From positions 992,001 through 1,056,000 of the forward strand of contig NC_021184.1 of NCBI RefSeq assembly GCF_000233715.2: a DNA stretch of 64,000 bases, written 5' to 3'. Positions 8,645 through 15,842 of this stretch are shown piece by piece. The stretch is from Desulfoscipio gibsoniae DSM 7213. GTDB lineage: Bacteria; Bacillota; Desulfotomaculia; Desulfotomaculales; Desulfallaceae. Below the pieces are notes generated by a model. The model had not been told where the DNA came from. It saw only the letters and a program-made list of their open reading frames with translations, and did no database searches. Position 1 is the first letter of the stretch. Every line of letters begins with the position of its first letter. Made by a program: the position numbers and the translations under genes.

Positions 8645-9721
8645 ATGCCCAAAAAACCTTGGCAACCTAAATACAATTATAGCGAAGCCATCGTAAAAGC
8701 TTTAATGAAAATTGAAGGTGCTAAAGCTGTAATGGATCATGTTACCTTACCTCCGGCGATTGAAAATGATCTTCGGCATCGCACCCGTGTGCGTTCGAGT
8801 CATTTCTCCACATTTATTGAGGGAAATAAGCTTACATTAAGTGAGGTAGCCGAAGTGTTGGAAGGGCAAGTGACAGCACTGCAAAATAGGGAACGAGACG
8901 TACTTGAGGTGCGGAATTATTGGAATGCCCTGCTAAAAGTTGAAAAGTGGGCAGCCAGTAAAACTGCATTAACAGAGAAATCAATACGGCAGTTGCATGC
9001 TATATTAGAAAAAGGTAAACGAGCAAAACCCACGCCCTACCGGGATGGCCAAAATACAGTTCGCGACAGTATAACCAGGAGCATTGTGTATATGCCTCCC
9101 GAAGCTAAAGATGTACCAATTTTAATGGGTGAAATGATAGCCTGGCTTAATAAAGTAGAAAAAGAAAACATTCCAATCCCAATTATAGCTTCTTTGATTC
9201 ATTATCAATTAGTAACTATTCATCCGTTTTGGGATGGCAATGGTAGAACAGCAAGATTGCTAGCAACTTTTATTCTGCATCGTGGAGGCTATGGAATAAA
9301 CGGTTTTTTTTCGCTTGAGGAACATCACGCAAGAGATCTCAACGGATATTATGATTCTCTAATGGTTCATCCCAATCATAACTACTACATGGGGCGGGCA
9401 GATGCAAGTCTAAATAAGTGGCTTGAATACTTTCTAAACACCCTGACATATGTTTTTAATGAAGCAAAGAACGAAGCACTGCATCTCCTTAAAAAGGAAC
9501 AGGAAGAACCAGCTTGGTTGAGTAAACTTGATCGCCGGGCAAGAGTAGTGGCAGGTCTTTTTTCAAGTGCTGAATATATTACATCTTCTGATGTAGCCGC
9601 TACATTGGGACTATCCCCCCGCATGGCTCGTGAACTTCTCAAAGAGTGGGTAAATGATGGATGGCTGATAGTAAGTAACTCATCTAAAAAAGGGCGACAG
9701 TATAGTTTAACGGCAAAATAA
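8645..9721 (+). CDS. Fic domain AMPylase with N-terminal inhibitory helix and winged-helix tail
   Basis: The 358-residue protein transfers AMP, or another nucleotide moiety, to target proteins. The Fic core HPFWDGNGR is at residues 193-201. The inhibitory motif S/TxxxEG/N is in the N-terminal part (STFIEGN, residues 55-61), which makes it a class II, self-inhibited Fic. The C-terminal segment ITSSDVAATLGLSPRMAREL is a winged-helix DNA-binding region. I chose ATG 8645 with AGAGG upstream over the open TTG at 8576, which has no ribosome site and overlaps the maturase scrap. It stands alone between two toxin-antitoxin loci. Confidence 0.88.
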   Translation: MPKKPWQPKYNYSEAIVKALMKIEGAKAVMDHVTLPPAIENDLRHRTRVRSSHFSTFIEGNKLTLSEVAEVLEGQVTALQNRERDVLEVRNYWNALLKVEKWAASKTALTEKSIRQLHAILEKGKRAKPTPYRDGQNTVRDSITRSIVYMPPEAKDVPILMGEMIAWLNKVEKENIPIPIIASLIHYQLVTIHPFWDGNGRTARLLATFILHRGGYGINGFFSLEEHHARDLNGYYDSLMVHPNHNYYMGRADASLNKWLEYFLNTLTYVFNEAKNEALHLLKKEQEEPAWLSKLDRRARVVAGLFSSAEYITSSDVAATLGLSPRMARELLKEWVNDGWLIVSNSSKKGRQYSLTAK

Positions 9722-9750
9722 CGGCAATTTAACGGCAATTTAACGGCAAT
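9719..9750. repeat. Short tandem repeat after fic
   Basis: The 11-bp unit AACGGCAATTT is repeated two full times and once partly, starting in the fic stop codon region. Confidence 0.7.
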
Positions 9751-9771
9751 ATGACATATCCAACTTTTATA

Positions 9772-10072
9772 TTAAATGTAAAAGCTTAATTCCCTTTCCT
9801 TACGCAGTCGCTTGGAAATCTTTTCAATGTCATCCTTCAACGAGGGTCGGGGGAAGCAAGGAACGGTGTTTCTCCAGTGTACGGCTCACGTCATGAACTT
9901 TAGGCACTTCAACTCCAATAGCCCTTAAAACAGCCTTCAGTAGGAGTTCTACCAATTCTTGAGCTTCCCTAACTACATCAGAGTACGCCTCGTTATCTTT
10001 GTAAAAGAATAATGCCTTAAAACGAACTTGTGCCTTTTTCAGATTAGATAAAGACAATTCATCAATCTTCAT
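9772..10072 (-). pseudogene. HEPN (HepT-like) toxin gene with a frameshift in a G5 run
   Basis: The open frame gives 80 residues ending in PTLVEG. Removing one base from the G5 run at 9849-9853 lets the frame continue as SLKDDIEKISKRLRKEREL to a stop at 9772, which is the usual amphipathic C-terminal helix of HEPN proteins. It overlaps the upstream MNT stop (ATGA). As sequenced, the toxin is truncated. The lesion could be a real inactivation, phase variation or a sequencing error. Confidence 0.7.
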
Positions 10073-10660
10073 AGATCCATTCCCCCAAGGAAACCCATTT
10101 TACCCGTGTCCCACTCCCAGGTATTATTTGTTCGGCTTTTTCTAGCGCCTGATTTTTCCAACAGATTTGCCGCTGAATTAATTATACGATCAATCATATT
10201 TTCCGGATCGTAAATGACATAATTATGTTCAATAAGGTCAAAGTATATGGGGTGAACCTTTAGTGCCTCTTCCCGCGTCAAAATATAAGGGGAAAGCTCA
10301 ATAAAAACATCCTTTTGTTCGTATAGTGTTTGAGCTAATTTTTCATGCTTCATTTCTACGTTCTCGACAAAATCACCAAGTCGGCGACTAAATCCGGGGG
10401 CACTGGTGAGGATTATCAACAGGTCCAGGTCCGAGTTTTTACGGTTGTCCCCGCGGGCATAGGAACCAAAGACGGCGCAGCCCACAAGAGAATCGCCGTA
10501 ATAATTGACCACTTCATTCAGCACAGCGATAATATACTGCCTGTGCAAAGGCGAAAATACCCTCATTTTCGGTAATATTTTTTCCGTCAAGGTAATCACC
10601 ACTTAAGCATTTCATTTAATGCATTTATAATAACACAGGTAATAATTGGGTGCAATTAAA
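10030..10660. repeat. Long direct repeat, copy 2 (pairs with 5084-5720)
   Basis: Same-orientation repeat of the MNT region. Similarity stops inside the HEPN gene on the left and in the promoter region on the right. Confidence 0.8.
10069..10602 (-). CDS. MNT-type nucleotidyltransferase (MntA-like antitoxin), copy 2
   Basis: The 177-residue protein carries the same GSx10DxD motif as copy 1 (GSYARGDNRKNSDLD). It sits directly upstream of the HEPN gene, overlapping as ATGA, in the standard antitoxin-toxin order for MNT/HEPN modules. Differences from copy 1 cluster at the N terminus and around residues 95-155. The ATG found in copy 1 at codon 6 is ACG here, so this copy must start at one of the GTG or TTG codons at its 5' end. 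Confidence 0.8.
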   Translation of the reverse strand: MVITLTEKILPKMRVFSPLHRQYIIAVLNEVVNYYGDSLVGCAVFGSYARGDNRKNSDLDLLIILTSAPGFSRRLGDFVENVEMKHEKLAQTLYEQKDVFIELSPYILTREEALKVHPIYFDLIEHNYVIYDPENMIDRIINSAANLLEKSGARKSRTNNTWEWDTGKMGFLGGMDL

Positions 10661-10781
10661 CTTGTATTATCCGGGTTACTCTGGAAGTCCTATATAATGG
10701 AACCTTAGCCCCCAAAATTAATTATCGAGGATCTTCTCTATTGCCATTTGAGCTACTGCATGTAAATTGCCAATTTCAGCG

Positions 10782-10880
10782 AAGCTGGTTTAGATCCAGC
10801 TGGTACTGTTCGATAGTGTGGTTTTGCAGCACCCGTAAGCCATGACGCCCCTGTATAATTCCTCGGGCCGCGGCCAGTAG
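10782..10880 (-). pseudogene. JetA 5' fragment of a second Wadjet locus
   Basis: About 100 bp matches jetA at 4662-4760, including the shared runs GTAAGCCATGACGCCCCT and CCTCGGGCCGC. Its reading frame is broken by substitutions and a base loss. No other jetA sequence flanks it. Together with the jetC tails at 6-7.5 kb it marks a dismantled second copy. Confidence 0.75.
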
Positions 10881-10995
10881 CACTCGCGCGGCTGCCAGTG
10901 TGATATGTTCAAGGAAACGGGATATCATAAAAGCAGTAAATGTTTTATTAAAGCATGTACAAGATATTTTTACCTTATGAGGGAGGATCTAATAA

Positions 10996-11385
10996 ATGTC
11001 CGACGTTGAAATGTTGGTAAAGGAAAAGCTTGTTTCTCTTAAAAAGCAGGCTATCAATGCTCTGGCTGAGAAAAATCCCCAGCTATATTCCTTGCTGAAC
11101 ATATATTTGACCGGGAAAAAGTACCGCTTTGGCTTGCAAATTACGGAGGATGGCAGAAAAGTAGATGATTTTACCATACTTAGCGAAGGACTGGATATAA
11201 CTGAAGTGCAAAGCGGGGTGCTGTCCCCCGAAGTGCAGCATCCCTTTGGAGTTATTAAACCTTATGCTATTATTGAAAAGGATGCCCTGGAGAAAATGTT
11301 ACAGGATGAACATGCCTTTGTTCATGAACCCTTTACTATGCTGCGTAAGTATATATCGGACATTACCATAAAGTTCATGAGATAA
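10996..11385 (+). CDS. Conserved-looking protein of unknown function
   Basis: The 129-residue soluble protein starts at ATG with GGGAGG upstream and is followed by a clear terminator. This makes it a solid single-gene unit. It is mixed alpha/beta with the segment KKYRFGLQITEDGRKVDDF and no cysteines or membrane segment. I do not recognise a family with certainty; the layout loosely recalls SCP2-like lipid-binding proteins, but I would not assign that. Confidence 0.75.
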   Translation: MSDVEMLVKEKLVSLKKQAINALAEKNPQLYSLLNIYLTGKKYRFGLQITEDGRKVDDFTILSEGLDITEVQSGVLSPEVQHPFGVIKPYAIIEKDALEKMLQDEHAFVHEPFTMLRKYISDITIKFMR

Positions 11386-11389
11386 AAAC

Positions 11390-11414
11390 AAGCACCTTCG
11401 GGTGCTTATTTTTA
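11390..11414 (+). terminator. Rho-independent terminator
   Basis: A 7-bp stem (AAGCACC / GGTGCTT) with a TTCG tetraloop is followed by ATTTTTAT. It ends the 10996-11385 transcript. Confidence 0.9.
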
Positions 11415-11495
11415 TGTGGGATTTGGCATTTTAACGGAAGGGTGAGGTAGGGAGCATGGGGCCGGCCCTTTTGTTTCTATATGGAGGCAAAAGAA

Positions 11496-11603
11496 ATGGA
11501 AGCAATAGAACCATCCTCATGCTTCCCGTGCTTTCTTGAATATTGCGCCTACCCCAAAGTTCAAAATTTGGTCACATTCAGTTCACAAACCGGTAAAAAA
11601 TAG
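11496..11603 (+). CDS. Possible 35-residue leader peptide
   Basis: An ATG behind GGAGG opens a 35-codon frame with three early cysteines (SSCFPCFLEYCAYP). It ends just before the start of the polyphosphate polymerase gene. It may be a translated leader of the VTC operon, but it overlaps the presumed promoter, so a chance frame is also possible. Confidence 0.3.
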   Translation: MEAIEPSSCFPCFLEYCAYPKVQNLVTFSSQTGKK

Positions 11604-11613
11604 CCGCTATAAT
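11566..11613 (+). promoter_or_regulatory. Candidate promoter with direct repeats for the VTC-DUF4956-cotH operon
   Basis: A TATAAT lies at 11608-11613. Upstream, the hexamer TCACAT/TCACAA occurs twice 11 bases apart (about 11571 and 11583). Pairs of half-sites at one helical turn are the usual target of OmpR/PhoB-type regulators, and such a regulator is encoded downstream at 15144. The link is inference. Confidence 0.4.
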
Positions 11614-11655
11614 AAAAAGCGTGTACTTCATTATAACAGGGAGGTGAGCAGCAAA

Positions 11656-12342
11656 ATGAAAACATTAAAATTCAGGCACGAGAAAAAACATTATATTAAT
11701 ATATCTGATTATTACAGTATCAAAAATAGGCTGAAGTATATAGCCAGCACGGACAAGTTTGCAGGAAATGATGGTACTTATAAAATCAGAAGCCTTTATT
11801 TCGACACCCCGGGTAATAAAGCGCTGGTAGAGAAGCTAGAAAGCTTTAATAACCGTGAAAAGTTCAGAATCCGGCTTTACAATAACGACCCTTCTTATAT
11901 CAAGCTGGAAAAGAAAAGCAAGACCAATGGTTTATGCTTGAAAAGATCGGCTCCATTAACCCGTGAACAATGTGAACAATTGATTAGCGGGGATATTGCG
12001 TGGCTTGTCGATTCTAAACATGAACTGCTGGTGGAGCTGTACGCCAAAATGAAGCACCAGCTTTTAAAGCCCAAAACAGTGGTTGATTATAAAAGGGAAG
12101 CGTACATTTACGAGCCGGGCAACATCAGAATAACTATTGATAGTGATATTCGCAGCGGATTATTTTCCAAAGATTTATTAAATCCGACTCTACCGACCAT
12201 CGGCATAATTTACGGGGGCTATATTGTTTTAGAGGTAAAGTTTGACGAATTTCTGCCGCAAATTATCCAGGACATTATTCAGACCAACCAGAGGCGCAGC
12301 ACGGCCATATCAAAATATGCTGCCTGCCGCATGTATGGTTAA
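11656..12342 (+). CDS. Polyphosphate polymerase (VTC) domain protein
   Basis: The 228-residue protein begins at ATG 11656 behind GGGAGG. The longer frame from 11536 has no ribosome site. It has the VTC/CYTH-like tunnel fold signature: FRHEKKHYI at the N terminus, YKIRSLYFDTP, KFRIRLYN, IKLEKKSK, and VLEVKFDEFLP near the end. In yeast Vtc4 this domain makes polyphosphate from ATP. In bacteria it is found beside DUF4956 membrane proteins and CotH, as here. The next gene follows after 18 bases. The substrate in bacteria is not settled. Confidence 0.85.
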   Translation: MKTLKFRHEKKHYINISDYYSIKNRLKYIASTDKFAGNDGTYKIRSLYFDTPGNKALVEKLESFNNREKFRIRLYNNDPSYIKLEKKSKTNGLCLKRSAPLTREQCEQLISGDIAWLVDSKHELLVELYAKMKHQLLKPKTVVDYKREAYIYEPGNIRITIDSDIRSGLFSKDLLNPTLPTIGIIYGGYIVLEVKFDEFLPQIIQDIIQTNQRRSTAISKYAACRMYG

Positions 12343-12360
12343 TGCATAGGAGGTATGAAA

Positions 12361-13050
12361 ATGAACAATGAACAACTAAATTTCAATGATATTTTTAAGT
12401 CCAACTTTTTAGACAAAGTAACCTCTTTTTCGATTTTGGACACAGCTGTCGCATTGAGTTTGGCATTTATACTGGGACTTTTTATATTTATGGTGTATAA
12501 AAAGACATTTAAGGGTGTTATGTACTCGGTAAGTTTTGGCGTATCTTTGCTTTCCATGACGCTCATCACTACGCTCATTATTATGGCGATAAGCTCAAAC
12601 GTAATTTTATCACTGGGTATGGTGGGCGCGCTGTCTATTGTAAGATTTCGTTCCGCCATCAAAGAACCCATCGACATAGCATTTTTATTTTGGGCCATTA
12701 GCTCGGGTATTGTTTTAGGCGCGGGGCTGATCCCCCTGGCGGTATTCGGTTCTTTGTTTATTGGTGTAATTATGCTGGTGTTTGTAAATAAGAAAAGTAC
12801 CGATAATCCCTATATATTAGTCATTAAATGTGATGGCGATGATAGCGAAAACGCGGCCATGAAGTATATCCAAAGCAGTGTTAAAAAACACGTTGTCAAA
12901 TCCAAGACCGTTGCCGCCGGAAGCGGTGTTGAACTGACTGTGGAAATAAGACTGAAAGACATGTCCACGAAATTTGTCAATGAAATCAGCGCTATTATGG
13001 GGGTAAACAGTGCCGTACTGGTTAGTTATAACGGCGAGTACTTATCATGA
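12361..13050 (+). CDS. DUF4956 membrane protein
   Basis: About 229 residues. I chose ATG 12361, six bases after GGAGGT; ATG 12355 abuts it. Four hydrophobic segments (about residues 25-45, 50-75, 80-100 and 105-135) include the conserved stretch MVGALSIVRFRSAIKEP. A soluble C-terminal ferredoxin-like domain follows. It lies between the VTC and CotH genes with short gaps, so a membrane complex with them is likely. Confidence 0.85.
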   Translation: MNNEQLNFNDIFKSNFLDKVTSFSILDTAVALSLAFILGLFIFMVYKKTFKGVMYSVSFGVSLLSMTLITTLIIMAISSNVILSLGMVGALSIVRFRSAIKEPIDIAFLFWAISSGIVLGAGLIPLAVFGSLFIGVIMLVFVNKKSTDNPYILVIKCDGDDSENAAMKYIQSSVKKHVVKSKTVAAGSGVELTVEIRLKDMSTKFVNEISAIMGVNSAVLVSYNGEYLS

Positions 13051-13065
13051 TGGTGGTGTAGGGGA

Positions 13066-14985
13066 ATGATAGACAGTAAACACGTAAATAAAATTGTAGT
13101 TGTATTTATGGTAGCTGCTGTTATCTTTACAAGCTTTTTAATGCTCTACCCGGACAGGTTCAGTGCCCCTGCCGCTGAACCTCAATACGTGGATAAGGTA
13201 TTTGACAAGGATAAGGTAACCCAAATTGATATAAAGATTGAACAGAAAGATTTTGACTGGCTGATCGAAAACGCAACCCGTGAGGAATATCGCGGCGCTG
13301 ATATAACTGTTAACGGTGAGACCTTTTATAATGTCGGTATCCGGCCCAAGGGTAATTCCAGTCTGAGGACGGTGGCCGGGGACGATACAACCGACCGTTT
13401 TAGTTTTAAGCTGGAGTTTGACACCTACGTTGATGGTCAAACTTGCTTTGGCCTCAACAAGCTGGTGCTGAATAATATGCATATGGATAAAACCTACATG
13501 AAGGAATACCTGGCATATGATGTATTTGCTTCCATGGGGGTAGTTACACCGCTTTATTCCTTCGCCAATATTACTGTAAACGGTGAACCATGGGGGCTTT
13601 ACCTGGCCGTTGAGGCTATGGAGGAAAGCTTTGCGGAGAGAAATTTCGGCAGCACATACGGAAATTTATATAAGCCGGAAGGGGCCGGTGCGGATCTAAA
13701 ATGGGCGGGTGAAAGCGCGTCTAATTATTCCGGCATAAGAAACGGCGCTGCATACAAGGTTACTGACAGTGATTTTGATAAGGTTATCGAAATGATTGAA
13801 CACCTGAACAGCGGTACCGATTTGGAAAAATATTTAGATGTGGACGCCATATTGAGGTATTTCGCGGTTAATACCGTGCTGGTTAATTTTGATAGTTATG
13901 CCTGTAATATGAAGCACAATTACTACTTGTATGAGGAAGGCGGTATGTTTACTATTTTGCCCTGGGATTTGAATTTAGCCTTTGCAGGTTTTGGCATAGG
14001 CAGCGGGGAGCAGGCGGTAAATTATCCGATAGATAAACCGGTTACCACCGACCTGAGCGAGCGCCCGTTGATCGGAAAACTGTTGGAGGTTCCGGAGTAC
14101 AAAGAGCTTTATTACAAATATTTAAGTGAAATTGTAGCTAATTATTTTGATAGCGGGCAATTTGAGCAAAACATACAAAAGGTAGACAAATTGATTAACA
14201 GTTATGTAAAAAATGATGCCACGGCGTTTTTTACATATGAGCAGTACCATAATGCACTTCCTGTGCTGCTTGAATTCGGCAAGCAGCGGGCTGCCAGCAT
14301 TACCGGCCAATTGGCGGGGGAACGATCATCAACTACTTGGGAGCAAAGTGAACCAACTTCCGGGTCGGGTAATGCTGCCAGTGTTGACCTAAGCGCTATT
14401 AATGGAGAAATGCGCGGAGACATGGGTGGTCCGGGCGGTCCGGGGGGCAATCGCAGGCAGGGTAATGCCGGACAGGTTGACAACAGAGATTTACCGGTAG
14501 TGGATACCGGTCAGCAAGTTGCAGGTGACCGTATGGAGGTTAATGATGGAGAAGCCGCAGGTGGCGTTGAGAGAGGCAATGACCGGGCAGGCGGAGGTGG
14601 ACCTTTGCCCCCTGAGCAAGGTGCCGGACCTCCTGCGTTTAATAACGCGGGCGGCGGAAATTGGGGTGGTGATATGCTTAACCGGGAGAATATGAGTAAA
14701 GCTATGGAAATAATCCAGGGCGCCAATGGCCAGGAACTTACTGATGAGCAAATGACCCAGCTTAAAGAACTGGGTTTGGACGAGGCCATGATTGAAAGGA
14801 TGAAGAATATGCCGGAGAGAATGGGCCCGCCCGGTGATGGCGGTTTTGGTGGTGGGTTTGGAGATCAAAATATGGGCTTCAGATTAACAACTGTTCAAAA
14901 AGAATATATCTCGGCCAGTGCAGCGCTGCTGTTAGCTGGATTATTGTTTGTAGCCAAGTTTAATAGGAGGAAATATTCCAGCTAA
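13066..14985 (+). CDS. cotH: CotH-type secreted protein kinase
   Basis: The 639-residue protein has an N-terminal membrane anchor (residues about 9-26), a CotH kinase domain (about 45-430), a Gly/Pro/Asn-rich linker and a C-terminal hydrophobic helix (ISASAALLLAGLLFVAKF). Kinase landmarks include GIRPKGNSS, NFDSYACN and FTILPWDLNLAF; the WDLN Asp/Asn pair matches the metal-binding region of CotH. CotH kinases phosphorylate spore coat proteins in Bacillus. Here the link with VTC and DUF4956 points to an envelope role, since both ends look membrane-bound. Confidence 0.88.
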   Translation: MIDSKHVNKIVVVFMVAAVIFTSFLMLYPDRFSAPAAEPQYVDKVFDKDKVTQIDIKIEQKDFDWLIENATREEYRGADITVNGETFYNVGIRPKGNSSLRTVAGDDTTDRFSFKLEFDTYVDGQTCFGLNKLVLNNMHMDKTYMKEYLAYDVFASMGVVTPLYSFANITVNGEPWGLYLAVEAMEESFAERNFGSTYGNLYKPEGAGADLKWAGESASNYSGIRNGAAYKVTDSDFDKVIEMIEHLNSGTDLEKYLDVDAILRYFAVNTVLVNFDSYACNMKHNYYLYEEGGMFTILPWDLNLAFAGFGIGSGEQAVNYPIDKPVTTDLSERPLIGKLLEVPEYKELYYKYLSEIVANYFDSGQFEQNIQKVDKLINSYVKNDATAFFTYEQYHNALPVLLEFGKQRAASITGQLAGERSSTTWEQSEPTSGSGNAASVDLSAINGEMRGDMGGPGGPGGNRRQGNAGQVDNRDLPVVDTGQQVAGDRMEVNDGEAAGGVERGNDRAGGGGPLPPEQGAGPPAFNNAGGGNWGGDMLNRENMSKAMEIIQGANGQELTDEQMTQLKELGLDEAMIERMKNMPERMGPPGDGGFGGGFGDQNMGFRLTTVQKEYISASAALLLAGLLFVAKFNRRKYSS

Positions 14986-15031
14986 ACAAAATAAAGGGGA
15001 ATCGTATCATAAATGTATAAATGCGAGTGAG

Positions 15032-15078
15032 TTTTAGGGAAATTTCGGGAGGCCCAACCTTTCAAAATTTCCCTAAAA
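15032..15078. promoter_or_regulatory. 14-bp perfect inverted repeat between cotH and the response regulator
   Basis: TTTTAGGGAAATTT and its exact complement are separated by a 19-base loop. No T tract follows on the plus strand. It is either a weak terminator or attenuator after cotH, or a regulator site ahead of the two-component genes. Confidence 0.6.
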
Positions 15079-15143
15079 TCTTAAATTTATAAATAAAGGA
15101 TGCATGTATGGGGTGTAGAAGAAATAACAGGGAGGTGGTCAAG

Positions 15144-15836
15144 GTGCCTGAATACGCCGGCACTATTTTAATTGTAGAAGATGAAGAACCAGTCAGGGAG
15201 CTAGCACGGCTATACCTGGAAAGGGAAGGTTTTCAAGTGAAAACGGCATTGGATGGTGAAGAGGCACTTCTTAGGGTATCAAGTTGTAGTCCGGACCTGA
15301 TCTTGTTGGATATTATGCTGCCCAAAATGGACGGTTGGGCAGTTTGCCGTGAAATCAGGAGGCAGCTTGCCACTCCCATAATTATGTTGACCGCCAGGGG
15401 CGAGGAACTGGACCGGGTGCTGGGTCTGGAAATGGGGGCGGATGATTATATAACCAAGCCTTTTTCCCCCAGGGAAATGGTGGCCCGGGTAAAGGCTGTT
15501 TTAAGACGGGTGCAGCAGGTGCAAACTAGACAAGATAACGAGGTAATTACATTACCTGGTTTAATTATAGATAACAGCGCCAGGCAGGTGGAATTGGATG
15601 GCCAAGCTATTCCAATGCCTCCCAAAGAGTTTGACTTGTTATGGTTTTTAGCCGGTAATCCCGGAAGGGTTTTTACACGTGAACAGCTACTGCAGCAAGT
15701 CTGGGAATATGACTATATGGGTGATCCCCGCACTGTGGATACCCATATTAAACGTCTGCGAGAAAAACTAAACGCCAATACGGGGCGGCGATACATTAAA
15801 ACAGTATGGGGCCGGGGCTATAAATTCGAGGTTTAA
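15144..15836 (+). CDS. OmpR/PhoB-family response regulator
   Basis: I chose GTG 15144, which has GGGAGGTGG upstream; the ATG at 15108 has none. The 230-residue protein has a receiver domain with acidic pair E12/D13, phospho-acceptor D56 (LLDIMLPKMDG) and the Lys of TKPF, then a winged-helix output domain (EFDLLWFLAGNPGRVFTREQ). Its histidine kinase follows after six bases. Its position right after the VTC-DUF4956-cotH genes suggests that it regulates them. Confidence 0.93.
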   Translation: MPEYAGTILIVEDEEPVRELARLYLEREGFQVKTALDGEEALLRVSSCSPDLILLDIMLPKMDGWAVCREIRRQLATPIIMLTARGEELDRVLGLEMGADDYITKPFSPREMVARVKAVLRRVQQVQTRQDNEVITLPGLIIDNSARQVELDGQAIPMPPKEFDLLWFLAGNPGRVFTREQLLQQVWEYDYMGDPRTVDTHIKRLREKLNANTGRRYIKTVWGRGYKFEV

Positions 15837-15842
15837 AGTAAA

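Noticed and set aside
14122-14868. Overlapping minus-strand ORFs inside cotH.
   Set aside because: The Gly/Pro-rich linker of cotH gives open antisense frames by composition; none has a ribosome site.
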